From positions 524,001 to 588,000 of the forward strand of contig NZ_JAVCWH010000003.1 in the NCBI RefSeq assembly GCF_030846195.1: 64,000 nt of DNA, written 5' to 3'. A program made the position numbers and the translations under genes. Shown piece after piece: positions 53,103 through 63,281 of the stretch. The stretch is from Paracoccus yibinensis (GTDB lineage: Bacteria; Pseudomonadota; Alphaproteobacteria; Rhodobacterales; Rhodobacteraceae). Positions within the stretch are counted from its first letter, which is position 1; every line of letters starts with the position of its first letter. Below the pieces are notes generated by a model. The model was not told the DNA's origin. It saw only the letters and a program-made list of their open reading frames with translations, and did not search any database.

Positions 53103-53372
53103 ATGACCCAGCCCGCGATCACCATCTATACCACGCGCACCTGCCCCTTCTGCATCCGCGCCAAGGGCCTCTTGCGCGAGAAGAACGTGCAGTATGACGA
53201 AATCGACGTCGGCGCCGATCCGTCGGTCCGCGCGCAGATGACCCAGCGCGCCCATGGCCGCCGCACGGTCCCGCAGATCTTCATCGGCGACCGCCATGTG
53301 GGCGGCTGCGACGACCTGTTCGACCTTGAACGCCAAGGCAAGCTGGAAAGCCTTCTGGCAGGTGCCGCCTGA
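53103..53372 (+). CDS. grxC: Glutaredoxin 3
   Basis: An 89-residue thioredoxin-fold protein reducing disulfides with glutathione. The active site CPFC is C14-C17 (TRTCPFC), followed by the cis-Pro of RTVPQIF and GGCDDL that bind glutathione. ATG 53103 is 32 bases after comF, probably in the same transcript. Confidence 0.96.
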   Translation: MTQPAITIYTTRTCPFCIRAKGLLREKNVQYDEIDVGADPSVRAQMTQRAHGRRTVPQIFIGDRHVGGCDDLFDLERQGKLESLLAGAA

Positions 53373-53484
53373 CCGTGCGATGACGCCAGGTCCGGCGATT
53401 GTCGGACTTGACCAAGGGCTGTCGGGCGGGGCACGGTCTCGGCTTCGCCCCGCCCGCGACCCCACCCATTTCCCATCTGGATCC

Positions 53485-53958
53485 ATGCCCCTATCCGCGA
53501 CCGACACCGACCGCCCCAAGGCCAACGACCGGCTTGCCGCAAGCCTGTTCGCCGAGGTGCTGATCGCCGAGCAGTTGTCGCGCAACCTGATCGGCAAGGC
53601 CCTGCCGCGCGGGATGCAGATCTCGCATTTCTCGGTCCTGAACCTGCTAGCGCATGTGAACGAGGAACGCACCCCCGCCCAGTTGGCCCAGGCCTTTCAT
53701 GTCACGCGCGGGGCGATGACCAACACGCTGTCGCGGCTGGAATGGGCGGGCCATGTCCATATCCGCCCCGACTGGGACGATGCGCGGCGCAAGTTCGTGT
53801 CGATCAGCCCGGCGGGCCGGGCGGCGCGGGACGCGGCCATCGCCGCCTTCATGCCCCTGATCGCCGAGGTGGTGCGCGACATCGGCGCCGACAAGGTGCG
53901 CACCGCCCTGCCCGTCCTGCGCGAATTGCGCATCCGGCTGGAAGGCGAGGACGACTAG
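53485..53958 (+). CDS. MarR-family transcriptional regulator
   Basis: A 157-residue winged-helix regulator. The HTH is visible ([25 protein letters not shown]) and the wing follows ([19 protein letters not shown]). MarR proteins usually repress nearby genes and respond to small phenolic or redox ligands. The target is unknown; grxC upstream and ubiG downstream are candidates for redox or ubiquinone-linked control, but this is speculative. The stop overlaps that of ubiG, convergent. Confidence 0.88.
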   Translation: MPLSATDTDRPKANDRLAASLFAEVLIAEQLSRNLIGKALPRGMQISHFSVLNLLAHVNEERTPAQLAQAFHVTRGAMTNTLSRLEWAGHVHIRPDWDDARRKFVSISPAGRAARDAAIAAFMPLIAEVVRDIGADKVRTALPVLRELRIRLEGEDD

Positions 53959-54683
53959 GCCTCTCGCCGCGCCGTGAGGATATAGTTCACCGACAGGTCG
54001 CGATCCGACAGCGACCAGCCGAAGCTGAGGGGGTTGAAGACCATCCCCCGGCGGTCCAGGACCGACAGGCCCGCGCCGCCGGCCATCCCCGCCAGTTCGT
54101 CCGGCGTGATGAAGCGCGACCAGTCATGCGTGCCGCGCGGCAGCCAGCGCATGATCCATTCCGCCCCGATGATCGCCGCGCCGAAGCTGCGGGCCGTGCG
54201 GTTCAGCGTGGACAGGATCACCAGCCCTCCCGGCCGGACCAGGTCGCGGCAGGTGGCGATGAAGCTGGCCGGGTCGGCCACATGCTCGACGATTTCCAGC
54301 GCCAGGACCACGTCGAAGACCTCGCCCGCCATCGACTCGGCCGTGGTGGCGCGATAGTCGATGGCAAGCCCCTGTTGCCGGGCATGAAGACGGGCCACCG
54401 CGATGTTGCCCTCGGCCGCATCCGCGCCCACGACATCGGCGCCCAGCCGCGCCATGGGTTCGGCCACCAGCCCGCCGCCGCAGCCGATATCCAGCACCCG
54501 CAGTCCCCCGAAGGGACGCAGATCGCGCCTGTCTCGCCCGAACTCGCCCGCGATCTGGGTGGCGATGTAATCCAGCCGCACCGGGTTCATCAGGTGCAGC
54601 GGACGGAACTTGCCCCTGGGATCCCACCATTCCGCGGCCATCGACTCGAACTTGGCGATCTCGGCGGGGTCGATGCTTGTCAT
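53955..54683 (-). CDS. ubiG: Ubiquinone biosynthesis O-methyltransferase UbiG
   Basis: A 242-residue SAM enzyme that does both O-methylations of ubiquinone synthesis. The start [22 protein letters not shown], the linker [19 protein letters not shown] loop [16 protein letters not shown] and the late [16 protein letters not shown] are typical. Convergent with the MarR gene (overlapping stops). Divergent from proline iminopeptidase, with 48 bases between their starts. Confidence 0.96.
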   Translation of the reverse strand: MTSIDPAEIAKFESMAAEWWDPRGKFRPLHLMNPVRLDYIATQIAGEFGRDRRDLRPFGGLRVLDIGCGGGLVAEPMARLGADVVGADAAEGNIAVARLHARQQGLAIDYRATTAESMAGEVFDVVLALEIVEHVADPASFIATCRDLVRPGGLVILSTLNRTARSFGAAIIGAEWIMRWLPRGTHDWSRFITPDELAGMAGGAGLSVLDRRGMVFNPLSFGWSLSDRDLSVNYILTARREA

Positions 54684-54731
54684 GGTCCGGTCCTTCTGGC
54701 AGGCGGGTCTGTCAGGCCTTATAGTAAGGTG

Positions 54732-55718
54732 ATGGACCGATTGGCAGGACAAAACGCCGCGACACATGGCCGCCTTCACCCGGGCGCCGAGGCCTTTGCC
54801 CGGCACATGCTGGACGTGGGCGACGGACACCAGATCTATGTCGAGGAAAGCGGCAACCCCGAAGGCCGGCCCGTGCTGGTCCTGCATGGCGGACCCGGCG
54901 GGGGATGCAGCCCCTTCATGCGGCGCTTCTTCGACCCGGCCCATTACCGCGCGATCCTGTTCGACCAGCGGGGCTGCGGCCGGTCGCGGCCCCAGGCCTC
55001 GGTCCATGCCAACACCACCCCGCACCTGATCGCGGATATCGAGGTGATCCGCCGGACCCTGGGCCTCGAATCGGTCCTGCTGTTCGGGGGAAGCTGGGGG
55101 GCGACGCTGGCCCTGGCCTATGCCCAGGCGCATCCGAAGCGCGTGACCGGCCTGATCCTGCGCGGCGTCTTCCTGGGTACGCAGGGGGAACTGGACTGGT
55201 TCTATGGCGGCGGCGCGGGGCGGTTCTTTCCCGACCTTTGGGCGCAGTTCCGGGACCCGATCCCGGAAGCGGAACGGGGCGATCTGATCGCCGCCTATCA
55301 CAAGCGGCTGTTCTCGGCTGACGTGGGGCGCCAGGGCCGCTATGCCCAGCCCTGGCTGATGTGGGAAAACGCCTTGGCGGGCCTGCAATCGGCCGCCGCC
55401 AGCCATGCGCCGGCCGATTACGCCCGTGCCTTCGCGCGGCTTGAAAATCACTACTTCATGCACCGCTGCTTCCTGGACGAAGGCCAGCTTCTGCGGGACC
55501 GGCACCGGATCGAACACCTGCCCGCCGTGATCGTGCAGGGCCGATACGACATGGTCTGCCCACCTCTCTCTGCCTGGCGCTTGGCGGATGGATGGAAAGG
55601 CTGCGATCTGCGCATGATCCCCGCGTCGGGACATGCGCTGTCCGAGCCGCGGATCTCGGCGGAACTGGTCAGGGTTATGGACGAGATCGCGGCCCAGGAC
55701 CGGGCAAAATCACTTTAA
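54732..55718 (+). CDS. pip: Proline iminopeptidase
   Basis: A 328-residue alpha/beta-hydrolase that removes N-terminal proline from peptides. Motifs: oxyanion [16 protein letters not shown], nucleophile Ser in GGSWGAT, catalytic Asp near GRYDMVCP and His in SGHALSE. ATG 54732 has AAGG close upstream. It ends 124 bases before rimP. Confidence 0.94.
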   Translation: MDRLAGQNAATHGRLHPGAEAFARHMLDVGDGHQIYVEESGNPEGRPVLVLHGGPGGGCSPFMRRFFDPAHYRAILFDQRGCGRSRPQASVHANTTPHLIADIEVIRRTLGLESVLLFGGSWGATLALAYAQAHPKRVTGLILRGVFLGTQGELDWFYGGGAGRFFPDLWAQFRDPIPEAERGDLIAAYHKRLFSADVGRQGRYAQPWLMWENALAGLQSAAASHAPADYARAFARLENHYFMHRCFLDEGQLLRDRHRIEHLPAVIVQGRYDMVCPPLSAWRLADGWKGCDLRMIPASGHALSEPRISAELVRVMDEIAAQDRAKSL

Positions 55719-55720
55719 AC

Positions 55721-55748
55721 TTGATTATCACGTTTTTTGTGCTAAATA
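55721..55748 (+). promoter_or_regulatory. Candidate promoter of the rimP operon
   Basis: TTGATT (55721-55726) and TAAATA (55743-55748) with a 16-base spacer, AT-rich against the surroundings, immediately after the pip stop and reading toward rimP. Confidence 0.5.
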
Positions 55749-55802
55749 CCGCCTCAACAGCGGCGCAGGCTTCCACCCCCTGCCCACCGGCGCTTTCCGC
55801 AT

Positions 55803-55824
55803 GGCCCGCTTGACGGGCCTTTTT
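55803..55824 (+). terminator. Terminator hairpin upstream of rimP; possible attenuator
   Basis: GGCCCG-CTTGA-CGGGCC followed by TTTTT, ending 19 bases before the rimP start and after the candidate promoter at 55721-55748. It may end pip transcription or act as an attenuator in the rimP leader. Upstream short stems (CCGC/GCGG and GCAGG/CCTGC) could compete as antiterminators. Confidence 0.75.
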
Positions 55825-55842
55825 CACATCCGAAGGGATCTC

Positions 55843-56457
55843 ATGTCGAACGATCTGATTGCCAAGACCGCCATCGACCGGCGTCTGGCCGAGATCATCG
55901 CCCCCGTGATCGAGGATCTGGGATTCGAACTGGTGCGCGTGCGCCTGCAAGGCGGCAAGACCGCCACCCTGCAGATCATGGCCGACCGCCCCGAAGGCGG
56001 CATCAACGTGGACGATTGCGGCGACATTTCCGTGGCTGTCAGCGCCACCCTGGATGTCGAGGATCCGCTGGAGGACGCCTATCACCTGGAGGTCTCCAGC
56101 CCCGGCATCGACCGCCCCCTGACCCGCATGAAGGATTTCGAGACCTTCGAGGGCTACGAAGCGCGGTTGGAAACGAACCAGCCCATCGACGGGCGCAAGC
56201 GCTTCAAGGGCGTTCTGGCCGGGGTCGAGGGGGACGAGGTTCTGCTGAACATCGAGGAAGCGGGCGAGGTCCAGACCATCGGGCTGCAATTCGATTGGCT
56301 GTCGGACGCCAAGCTGGTCCTGACCGACGAGCTGATCAAGGAAATGCTGCGCCAGAAGAAGGAAGCCGGCGTCCAGATCGAGAACCTGGACGAAAGCGCC
56401 TTCGACGAGATCGAAACCGAAGACAACGACGGCGAGAACGCCGATGCCAAGGAGTGA
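55843..56457 (+). CDS. rimP: Ribosome maturation factor RimP
   Basis: A 204-residue protein that assists 30S assembly. N-terminal domain [21 protein letters not shown] and [23 protein letters not shown], then [20 protein letters not shown], all family-typical. An acidic C-terminal tail ([15 protein letters not shown]) is longer than in E. coli. ATG 55843 gives the family-like start; nusA follows with 3 bases between. First gene of rimP-nusA-ylxR-infB. Confidence 0.95.
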   Translation: MSNDLIAKTAIDRRLAEIIAPVIEDLGFELVRVRLQGGKTATLQIMADRPEGGINVDDCGDISVAVSATLDVEDPLEDAYHLEVSSPGIDRPLTRMKDFETFEGYEARLETNQPIDGRKRFKGVLAGVEGDEVLLNIEEAGEVQTIGLQFDWLSDAKLVLTDELIKEMLRQKKEAGVQIENLDESAFDEIETEDNDGENADAKE

Positions 56458-56460
56458 GTG

Positions 56461-58074
56461 ATGGCAATCACCTCTGCCAACCAGCTTGAATTGCTGCAAA
56501 CCGCCGAAGCCGTCGCGCGCGAGAAGATGATCGAGCCCGAGCTGGTCATCGAGGCGATGGAGGACAGCCTCGCCCGGGCCGCCAAGTCGCGTTACGGCGC
56601 CGAAATGGACATCCGCGTCAAGATCGACCGCAAGACCGGCAACGCGACCTTCACCCGCGTCCGCACCGTGGTCGAGGATGACGCGGTCGAGAATTACCAG
56701 GCGCAGGTGACCGTGGATCAGGCCCGCCCCTATCTGGACAATCCGCAGGTCGGCGACGTGATCGTGGACCAGGTGCCCCCCGTGGAACTGGGTCGCATTG
56801 CCGCGCAGTCGGCCAAGCAGGTCATCCTGCAGCGCGTCCGCGAGGCCGAGCGTGATCGGCAATACGAGGAATTCAAGGACCGCGCCGGCACCATCATCAA
56901 CGGCGTCGTCAAGCGCGAGGAATACGGCAACATCATCGTCGATGTGGGCCGGGGCGAGGCGATCCTGCGCCGCAACGAGAAGATCGGCCGCGAAAGCTAT
57001 CGCCCGAACGACCGCATCCGCGCCTATGTCAAGGACGTGCGCCGCGAATCGCGCGGGCCGCAGATCTTCCTGTCGCGCACCGATCCGCAGTTCATGGCCG
57101 AGCTGTTCAAGATGGAGGTGCCGGAAATCTATGACGGCGTCATCGAGATCAAGGCTGTGGCACGCGACCCCGGCAGCCGCGCGAAGATCGCCGTGATCTC
57201 CTATGACAACTCGATCGACCCGGTGGGCGCCTGCGTCGGTATGCGCGGCAGCCGCGTGCAGGCCGTGGTGGGCGAATTGCAGGGCGAAAAGATCGACATC
57301 ATCCCCTGGAACGACGACCAGGCGACCTTCCTGGTCAATGCCCTGCAGCCCGCCGAGGTCAGCAAGGTCGTCTTCGACGAGGAAGCCAACAAGATCGAGG
57401 TGGTCGTCCCTGACGAACAGCTGTCCCTGGCAATCGGCCGTCGCGGCCAGAACGTGCGCCTGGCCAGCCAGCTGACCGGCCTGGATATCGACATCCTGAC
57501 CGAGGAAGAGGAATCCAAGCGCCGCCAGGCCGAATTCAACGCCCGCACCCAGTTGTTCATGGACGCCCTGGATCTGGACGAGTTCTTCGCGCAGCTTCTG
57601 GTTGCCGAAGGCTTCACCGACCTGGAGGAAGTGGCCTATGTCGATCTGGACGAGCTTCTGTCCATCGAAGGGGTGGACGAAGGCACCGCGTCCGAATTGC
57701 AGGCCCGCGCCCGCGACGTGCTGGAGGCCCGGAACAAGGCAGCCCTTGAAAGCGCCCGCGCCTTGGGGGCCGAGGACAGCCTTATTGAATTCGAGGGGTT
57801 GACCCCCCAGATGGTAGAGGCGCTGGCCAAGGACGGCGTCAAGACGCTGGAGGATTTCGCGACCTGCGCCGACTGGGAACTGGCCGGTGGCTGGACTACC
57901 GTGAACGGTCAGCGCGTCAAGGACGAAGGGCTGCTGGAACCGTTCGAGGTGACGCTGGAAGAAGCGCAGACCATGGTGATGACCGCCCGCGTCATGCTGG
58001 GATGGGTCGATCCCGAGGAGCTGGACGGCAATGCCGACCAGTCCGACGACGCAGACGAGGAGGCCGGGGCGTGA
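56461..58074 (+). CDS. nusA: Transcription termination/antitermination factor NusA
   Basis: A 537-residue RNA polymerase-binding factor. N-terminal domain, then S1 domain ([26 protein letters not shown]), KH domains ([23 protein letters not shown] and [20 protein letters not shown]), and C-terminal acidic repeats with helix-hairpin-helix-like ends ([20 protein letters not shown]). ATG 56461 has AAGGAG upstream. NusA can regulate its own operon. Confidence 0.97.
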   Translation: MAITSANQLELLQTAEAVAREKMIEPELVIEAMEDSLARAAKSRYGAEMDIRVKIDRKTGNATFTRVRTVVEDDAVENYQAQVTVDQARPYLDNPQVGDVIVDQVPPVELGRIAAQSAKQVILQRVREAERDRQYEEFKDRAGTIINGVVKREEYGNIIVDVGRGEAILRRNEKIGRESYRPNDRIRAYVKDVRRESRGPQIFLSRTDPQFMAELFKMEVPEIYDGVIEIKAVARDPGSRAKIAVISYDNSIDPVGACVGMRGSRVQAVVGELQGEKIDIIPWNDDQATFLVNALQPAEVSKVVFDEEANKIEVVVPDEQLSLAIGRRGQNVRLASQLTGLDIDILTEEEESKRRQAEFNARTQLFMDALDLDEFFAQLLVAEGFTDLEEVAYVDLDELLSIEGVDEGTASELQARARDVLEARNKAALESARALGAEDSLIEFEGLTPQMVEALAKDGVKTLEDFATCADWELAGGWTTVNGQRVKDEGLLEPFEVTLEEAQTMVMTARVMLGWVDPEELDGNADQSDDADEEAGA

Positions 58075-58092
58075 TGCCCCGGATTTGCCCGC

Positions 58093-58713
58093 TTGAGTCG
58101 CGGTGGTCGCATCAAGGATCGTGATCAGCCCGAAAGGCGCTGCATCGTCACCGGGGAAGTCCAGCCCAAGGCTGGACTGATCCGTTTCGTGGCCGGGCCG
58201 GAAGGCCAGGTCGTGCCGGATCTGGCGGAAAAGCTGCCGGGGCGTGGCATCTGGGTCAGCGCGGATCGCGCGGCCATCGACAAGGCGGCGGCCAAGGGGT
58301 TGTTCTCCCGTGCCGCGAAGGCTCCGGTCAAGGCCCCCGAGGGTCTCGCCGATCTGGTCGAAGCGGGCGTGGCCCGTCGGCTGGTCGAACTTGTATCGCT
58401 GGCACGCAAGTCCGGCATCGCGGTGGCGGGCTTCGAAAAGGTCAAGGGCTGGCTGGCCGAGGGGCGCGCAAAGGTGCTTTTGCAGGCCAGCGACGGGTCG
58501 GAACGCGGCAAGGGCAAGTTGTGGACCCCGACGGGCGGCCGGTGGTTCGGTTGCCTGACCGCATCAGAATTGGGTTTGTCCTTCGGGCGCGATCATGTCA
58601 TACACGGCGCGCTTGCGGCGGGTGGACTGACGGACAAGGTGATCTTGGAAGCCAGCAGACTGACGGGTCTGCGCGGGCATGACGGCGGCAATACGGCGGC
58701 CGGGAAGGAATGA
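58093..58713 (+). CDS. YlxR-family RNA-binding protein with L7Ae-like domain
   Basis: A 206-residue protein. N-terminal DUF448/YlxR domain ([28 protein letters not shown]); C-terminal L7Ae/YlxQ-like segment ([24 protein letters not shown]). Fusion of YlxR and an L7Ae-like domain is common in alphaproteobacteria at this position between nusA and infB. Likely RNA contact, function unclear. TTG 58093 start with no good ribosome site, so the start is uncertain; the gene overlaps infB by ATGA. Confidence 0.9.
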   Translation: MSRGGRIKDRDQPERRCIVTGEVQPKAGLIRFVAGPEGQVVPDLAEKLPGRGIWVSADRAAIDKAAAKGLFSRAAKAPVKAPEGLADLVEAGVARRLVELVSLARKSGIAVAGFEKVKGWLAEGRAKVLLQASDGSERGKGKLWTPTGGRWFGCLTASELGLSFGRDHVIHGALAAGGLTDKVILEASRLTGLRGHDGGNTAAGKE

Positions 58714-61301
58714 AGACGCAGATGAGCGACAAAGACGGAAAATCGACCTTGGGACTCGGCGGCAGCGGTCGTTCGGGCCAGGTCAAGCAAAGCTTCAGCC
58801 ATGGCCGCACGAAAAGCGTTGTCGTGGAAACCAAGCGCAAGCGCGTGGTGGTGCCGAAACCCGGCGCCACTCAGATGACGGAAGCCCAGAAAGAAAAGAA
58901 CCCGCTGACGGCGCGCATGGCGGGCGACCCCTCCAAGCGCCCGGCGGGCATTTCCGATGCCGAGATGGAGCGCCGGCTGAAGGCGCTTGCCGCCGCCAAG
59001 GCCCGCGAGGTCGAGGAAGCCGCGCAGCGCGCCGCCGATGAGAAAGCGCGCGAGGAAGAACGCGAACGCCGCCGGGCCGAGATCGAGGCCAAGGAACGCG
59101 AGGAACGCGAACGCGAGGAAGCCCTGCGCCTCAAGGCCGAGGAAGACGAGCGCCGCGCCCGCGAGGCCGCCGAGGCAGCCAAGCGCAAGGAAGAACCCAA
59201 ACCTGCGGAACGTCCGGCCCGTTCCGCCGCCCCTGCCGCCCGTCCGGCTGGCGCGCGCCCGGCCGCCCCGGACCGCGCCGCGATCGAGGCTGCCGCATCC
59301 CGGGCCGAGAAGCCCGGCATCGCCACCGGCCCGCGCCGCACCGACCGCGACCGTCGCGACAGCGGCGGCGACAGCGACGCCAAGGCCAAGGCCAAGGCCG
59401 AGGACAGCCGCCGCACCGGCCGCCTGTCGCTGAACCAGGCGCTTGACGGCGAAGGCGGGCGTCAGCGTTCGCTGGCCGCGATGAAGCGCAAGCAGGACCG
59501 CGCCCGTCAGAAGGCGATGGGCAACGTGCGCACCGAAAAGCAGGTGCGCGACGTTCAGCTGCCCGAAACCATCGTGGTGTCGGAACTGGCCAACCGCATG
59601 GCGGAACGCGCCGCCGACGTGGTCAAGTCGCTGATGAAGATGGGCATGATGGTGTCCATGAACCAGCCGATCGACGCCGATACGGCCGAACTGGTGATCG
59701 AGGAATTCGGCCACAAGGCGGTCCGCGTGTCGGATGCCGACGTGGAACAGGTCATCGACACCGTCCGGGACCGGGCCGAGGATTTGCAGCCCCGCCCGCC
59801 GATCATCACGATCATGGGCCATGTGGACCACGGCAAGACCTCGCTTCTGGACGCGATCCGTCACGCGAACGTCGTCTCGGGCGAAGCCGGGGGGATCACG
59901 CAGCATATCGGCGCCTATCAGGTGAAGACCGAATCCGGCGCCGTGCTGACCTTCCTGGACACGCCGGGCCACGCCGCCTTCACCTCGATGCGCGCCCGCG
60001 GTGCGCAGGTCACGGATATCGTGGTGCTGGTGGTTGCCGCCGATGACGCGGTGATGCCGCAGACCATCGAGGCGATCAACCACGCCAAGGCCGCCAAGGT
60101 GCCGATGATCGTGGCGATCAACAAGATCGACAAGCCTGCAGCCGATGCTGACCGGGTCCGCACCGCCCTGCTGCATCAAGAGGTCGTGGTCGAAAAGATG
60201 TCCGGCGACGTGCAGGACGTCGAGGTATCGGCCAAGACCGGTCAGGGTCTGGACGAGCTTCTCGAAGCCATCGCGCTTCAGGCCGAGATCCTGGAGTTGC
60301 AGGCCAATCCCGACCGTGCCGCCCAGGGCGCGGTGATCGAGGCGCAGCTTGACGTGGGCCGTGGCCCCGTGGCCACCGTCCTGGTCCAGAACGGCACGCT
60401 GAAGCGCGGCGACATCTTTGTCGTGGGCGAGCAGTGGGGCAAGGTGCGCGCGCTGATCAACGACAAGGGCGAGCGTGTGGACGAGGCCGGGCCTTCGGTC
60501 CCGGTCGAGGTCCTGGGCCTGAACGGCACGCCCGAGGCAGGCGACGTTCTGAACGTCGTGGAAACTGAGGCCCAGGCCCGCGAGATTGCGGATTACCGCA
60601 GCCAGGCTGCCAAGGACAAGCGCGCCGCCGCCGGTGCCGCGACCACGCTGGAACAGCTGATGGCCAAGGCGAAGGCGGACGAGAACGTGGCCGAACTGCC
60701 GGTGGTCGTGAAGGCCGACGTGCAGGGTTCGGCCGAGGCGATCGTCCAGGCGCTGGAAAAGATCGGCAACGAGGAAGTGCGCGTCCGCGTGCTGCATTAC
60801 GGCGTCGGCGCGATCACCGAATCGGATATCGGCCTGGCCGAGGCCAGCCGCGCCCCGGTCATCGGCTTCAACGTCCGCGCCAATGCCCCGGCCCGCAATT
60901 CGGCCAACCAGAAGGGTGTCGAGATCCGTTATTACTCGATCATCTATGACCTGGTGGACGACATCAAGGCGGCGGCGTCGGGCCTGCTGTCGGCCGAGGT
61001 GCGCGAGAACTTCATCGGTTATGCCCAGATCCGCGAAGTCTTCAAGGTCACGGGCGTCGGCAAGGTCGCGGGCTGTCTGGTGACCGAAGGCGTCGCACGC
61101 CGTTCGGCGGGCGTCCGCCTGCTGCGCGACAACGTGGTGATCCACGAAGGCACGCTGAAGACGCTGAAGCGCTTCAAGGACGAGGTGAAGGAAGTCCAGT
61201 CCGGCCAGGAATGCGGCATGGCCTTCGAGAATTATGACGATATCCGTCAGGGCGACGTCATCGAGATCTTTGAACGCGAGGAGGTCGAGCGCACGCTGTG
61301 A
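58710..61301 (+). CDS. infB: Translation initiation factor IF-2
   Basis: An 863-residue GTPase that delivers initiator tRNA to the 30S subunit. Long charged Ala/Glu/Lys/Arg N-terminal region (about 1-290), then GTPase motifs [17 protein letters not shown] and NKID (G1, G3, G4), and C-terminal domains that bind fMet-tRNA. ATG 58710 overlaps the ylxR stop (ATGA); ATG 58722 is an alternative. The repetitive N-terminal half produces long false frames on the other strand. Followed by a strong terminator. Confidence 0.97.
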   Translation: MKTQMSDKDGKSTLGLGGSGRSGQVKQSFSHGRTKSVVVETKRKRVVVPKPGATQMTEAQKEKNPLTARMAGDPSKRPAGISDAEMERRLKALAAAKAREVEEAAQRAADEKAREEERERRRAEIEAKEREEREREEALRLKAEEDERRAREAAEAAKRKEEPKPAERPARSAAPAARPAGARPAAPDRAAIEAAASRAEKPGIATGPRRTDRDRRDSGGDSDAKAKAKAEDSRRTGRLSLNQALDGEGGRQRSLAAMKRKQDRARQKAMGNVRTEKQVRDVQLPETIVVSELANRMAERAADVVKSLMKMGMMVSMNQPIDADTAELVIEEFGHKAVRVSDADVEQVIDTVRDRAEDLQPRPPIITIMGHVDHGKTSLLDAIRHANVVSGEAGGITQHIGAYQVKTESGAVLTFLDTPGHAAFTSMRARGAQVTDIVVLVVAADDAVMPQTIEAINHAKAAKVPMIVAINKIDKPAADADRVRTALLHQEVVVEKMSGDVQDVEVSAKTGQGLDELLEAIALQAEILELQANPDRAAQGAVIEAQLDVGRGPVATVLVQNGTLKRGDIFVVGEQWGKVRALINDKGERVDEAGPSVPVEVLGLNGTPEAGDVLNVVETEAQAREIADYRSQAAKDKRAAAGAATTLEQLMAKAKADENVAELPVVVKADVQGSAEAIVQALEKIGNEEVRVRVLHYGVGAITESDIGLAEASRAPVIGFNVRANAPARNSANQKGVEIRYYSIIYDLVDDIKAAASGLLSAEVRENFIGYAQIREVFKVTGVGKVAGCLVTEGVARRSAGVRLLRDNVVIHEGTLKTLKRFKDEVKEVQSGQECGMAFENYDDIRQGDVIEIFEREEVERTL

Positions 61302-61328
61302 GGCGGCGTCCCGACCCGGAACAGGAAA

Positions 61329-61354
61329 GGGGCGGCTTGGTGGCCGCCCCTTTT
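61329..61354 (+). terminator. Intrinsic terminator of the rimP-infB operon
   Basis: GGGGCGGC-TTGGTG-GCCGCCCC followed by TTTT, 27 bases after the infB stop. Confidence 0.93.
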
Positions 61355-61382
61355 GTATTCATCGTGGTGCCTTTGAACCCAG

Positions 61383-61511
61383 TCAGCGTGTGACCGGTTT
61401 CCCTTCAAAGGTGCGCGTACCGATGCGAACCACCATGTTCCCGTTAGGGGCGAGACATTCGAAAAGCCCCTGAACGAGGATGTGGCTGCCGATCGAAATC
61501 GTCCGAATCAT
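61383..61511 (-). CDS. Small protein of 42 residues
   Basis: Reads MIRTISIGSHILVQGLFECL followed by a C-terminal half ending FEGKPVTR, start ATG 61511, stop 61383. GAGGG sits 6-7 bases upstream on the minus strand, a good ribosome site. Hydrophobic and basic residues alternate as in a small beta-rich protein. I recall short hypothetical proteins of this form in Rhodobacteraceae but cannot name a family. Upstream is a 13-base palindrome AATGGTTACCATT (61552-61564). Support is start, ribosome site and plausible composition. Confidence 0.6.
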   Translation of the reverse strand: MIRTISIGSHILVQGLFECLAPNGNMVVRIGTRTFEGKPVTR

Positions 61512-61551
61512 GTCAAGCCCTCTTGTACCCTCTGGAACTATATTGCCATAA

Positions 61552-61564
61552 AATGGTTACCATT
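61552..61564. promoter_or_regulatory. Palindrome AATGGTTACCATT upstream of the small gene
   Basis: Perfect 6-bp inverted repeat around one central T, in an AT-rich stretch 41 bases before the small-protein start on the minus strand. Operator-like; the regulator is unknown. Confidence 0.4.
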
Positions 61565-61632
61565 GATTTAACGAAGCGGCGATATACGACATCTTGCCGG
61601 CAATATGCAAAGATGACCGCCGGATTGCGACC

Positions 61633-62031
61633 TCAAAGCCACAGTTGCAGCATCGGGATCAGCGGAACGTCGGCAGGCGGCATGGGGTAATCGCGCAAAT
61701 CCTTGGCCCTGACCCACGCAAGCTGCTGCCCTTCCTGAGGGCGGGCGATCCCCTGCCAGCGGCGACAGGCAAAGACCGGCATCAGCAGGTGAAAATCGGG
61801 ATAGCTGTGGCTGGCGAATGTCAGCGGGGCCAAGCAAGAGGTCCAGGTGTCGATCCCCAGTTCCTCGTGCAGTTCGCGGATCAGGGCGGCCTCGGGCGTC
61901 TCGCCCGGCTCGACCTTGCCGCCCGGAAACTCCCACAGGCCCGCCATCGACTTGCCCTCGGGGCGCTGTGCCAGAAGCACGCGCCCGTCGGCGTCGATCA
62001 AGGCGACGGCGGCGACAAGAACGGTTTTCAC
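61633..62031 (-). CDS. mutT: MutT-type 8-oxo-dGTP diphosphatase
   Basis: A 132-residue NUDIX enzyme that removes 8-oxo-dGTP. The Nudix box GGKVEPGETPEAALIRELHEELGI is complete and preceded by GLWEFP, the MutT pattern. Starts at GTG 62031, which overlaps the argJ stop (GTGA). Adjacent argJ is a metabolic enzyme, so grouping looks like simple co-transcription. Confidence 0.92.
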   Translation of the reverse strand: MKTVLVAAVALIDADGRVLLAQRPEGKSMAGLWEFPGGKVEPGETPEAALIRELHEELGIDTWTSCLAPLTFASHSYPDFHLLMPVFACRRWQGIARPQEGQQLAWVRAKDLRDYPMPPADVPLIPMLQLWL

Positions 62032-63281
62032 GACCGATAGTCGGCGTTGATGTCGATATAGCCGTGGGTCAGGTCGCAGGTCCAGACGGTCCGCGCCCCC
62101 TGCCCCAGCCCCAGATCGACGGCGATGGCCAGATCCTGCCGCTTCATGTAGGCACTGGCCTTGGCCTCGTCATAACTGGGCGAGCGCCAGCCGTTTTCAG
62201 CCAGCACCATGTCGCCGAAGCGGATCGTCAGCCGGTCCCGGTCGGCCTGAGCCCCGGATTTGCCGACGGCCGCGACGATGCGGCCCCAATTGGCGTCCTC
62301 ACCTGCGATGGCAGTCTTGACCAAAGGGGAATTGGCGATGGCCATGGCGACCCTGTGGGCATCCGCGTCGGACGCCGCGCCCGTCACCTGCACCTCGACG
62401 AATTTCGTCGCGCCTTCGCCGTCGCGGACCACAAGCTGCGCCAGTTCTCGCATCACGCCGTGCAGGGCTGTTACAAAGGCTGCCCCCGCGCCGCTGTCCA
62501 GCGCGGTGATCGGCGCCGCAGGGCTGCGCCCCGTCGCCGCCAGGATCAGCGCATCGGAAGTCGAGGTATCGCTGTCCACGGTGATGGCGTTGAAGGTCGA
62601 ATCCAGGCCCGACGACAGCGCCTGCTGCAACAGCGGCGCCGCGATGGTTGCGTCGGTAAAGACATAGACCAGCATCGTCGCCATGTCCGGCGCGATCATG
62701 CCCGAGCCCTTGGCAATCCCAGCGATGCGGATCTCTCCGCCCTCGCCCGCCACCGTGGCCGAGACGCCCTTGGGAAAGGTGTCGGTCGTCATGATGGCGC
62801 GGACCGCATCGGCGATGCCGCCCGCATCCAGCGATGATGCCAGGTTTCCGATGATGGCGATGATGCGGTCATGCGGCAGCGGCTCTCCGATCACCCCGGT
62901 CGAGGAGGAGAACACCCGATCCGCCGGAACGCCCGTGGCCTGCGCCACGGCGTCTGTCACCGCATCGACCGAGTCCTGTCCGCGCGAGCCCGTGAAAGCA
63001 TTGGCATTGCCGGAGTTGACGATGATAGCGGCACCCTGGGGGGCATCGCCACCCATCGCCAGCTTGGCCTGGTTGTCCAGGATGCAGGCCGCGCGGGTTG
63101 ACGATTTGGTGAACGCCCCGGCCAGGGTCGAACCCGGCGCGATGCGGATCAGCGTCACGTCCGTGCGTCCCTGATACTTCACACCTGCGGCACCGCTGGC
63201 GAATTCCACGCCTGCTATTACCGGCAGGTCGGGAAAGCCTGCGGGCGCCAGGGGGGAAACGGGAAGCCCGGCCTTTCCCAT
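62028..63281 (-). CDS. argJ: Bifunctional glutamate N-acetyltransferase / amino-acid N-acetyltransferase
   Basis: A 417-residue self-cleaving enzyme of arginine synthesis that transfers acetyl between N-acetylornithine and glutamate. The cleavage and nucleophile motif is GSGMIAPDMATML (cut before the Thr of ATML); KGVSATVAGEGGEIRIAG precedes it; DTSTSDALIL and the C-terminal TCDLTHGYIDINADY are typical. ATG 63281 with GGAGG upstream; overlaps the foldase stop (TGATG). GTG 63284 is possible. Confidence 0.96.
   Translation of the reverse strand: MGKAGLPVSPLAPAGFPDLPVIAGVEFASGAAGVKYQGRTDVTLIRIAPGSTLAGAFTKSSTRAACILDNQAKLAMGGDAPQGAAIIVNSGNANAFTGSRGQDSVDAVTDAVAQATGVPADRVFSSSTGVIGEPLPHDRIIAIIGNLASSLDAGGIADAVRAIMTTDTFPKGVSATVAGEGGEIRIAGIAKGSGMIAPDMATMLVYVFTDATIAAPLLQQALSSGLDSTFNAITVDSDTSTSDALILAATGRSPAAPITALDSGAGAAFVTALHGVMRELAQLVVRDGEGATKFVEVQVTGAASDADAHRVAMAIANSPLVKTAIAGEDANWGRIVAAVGKSGAQADRDRLTIRFGDMVLAENGWRSPSYDEAKASAYMKRQDLAIAVDLGLGQGARTVWTCDLTHGYIDINADYRS

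Noticed and set aside
58593..61145. 850-codon open frame opposite infB
   Set aside because: It is the complement of the Ala/Glu/Arg-rich IF-2 gene; high GC leaves antisense frames open. IF-2 itself has all its motifs.
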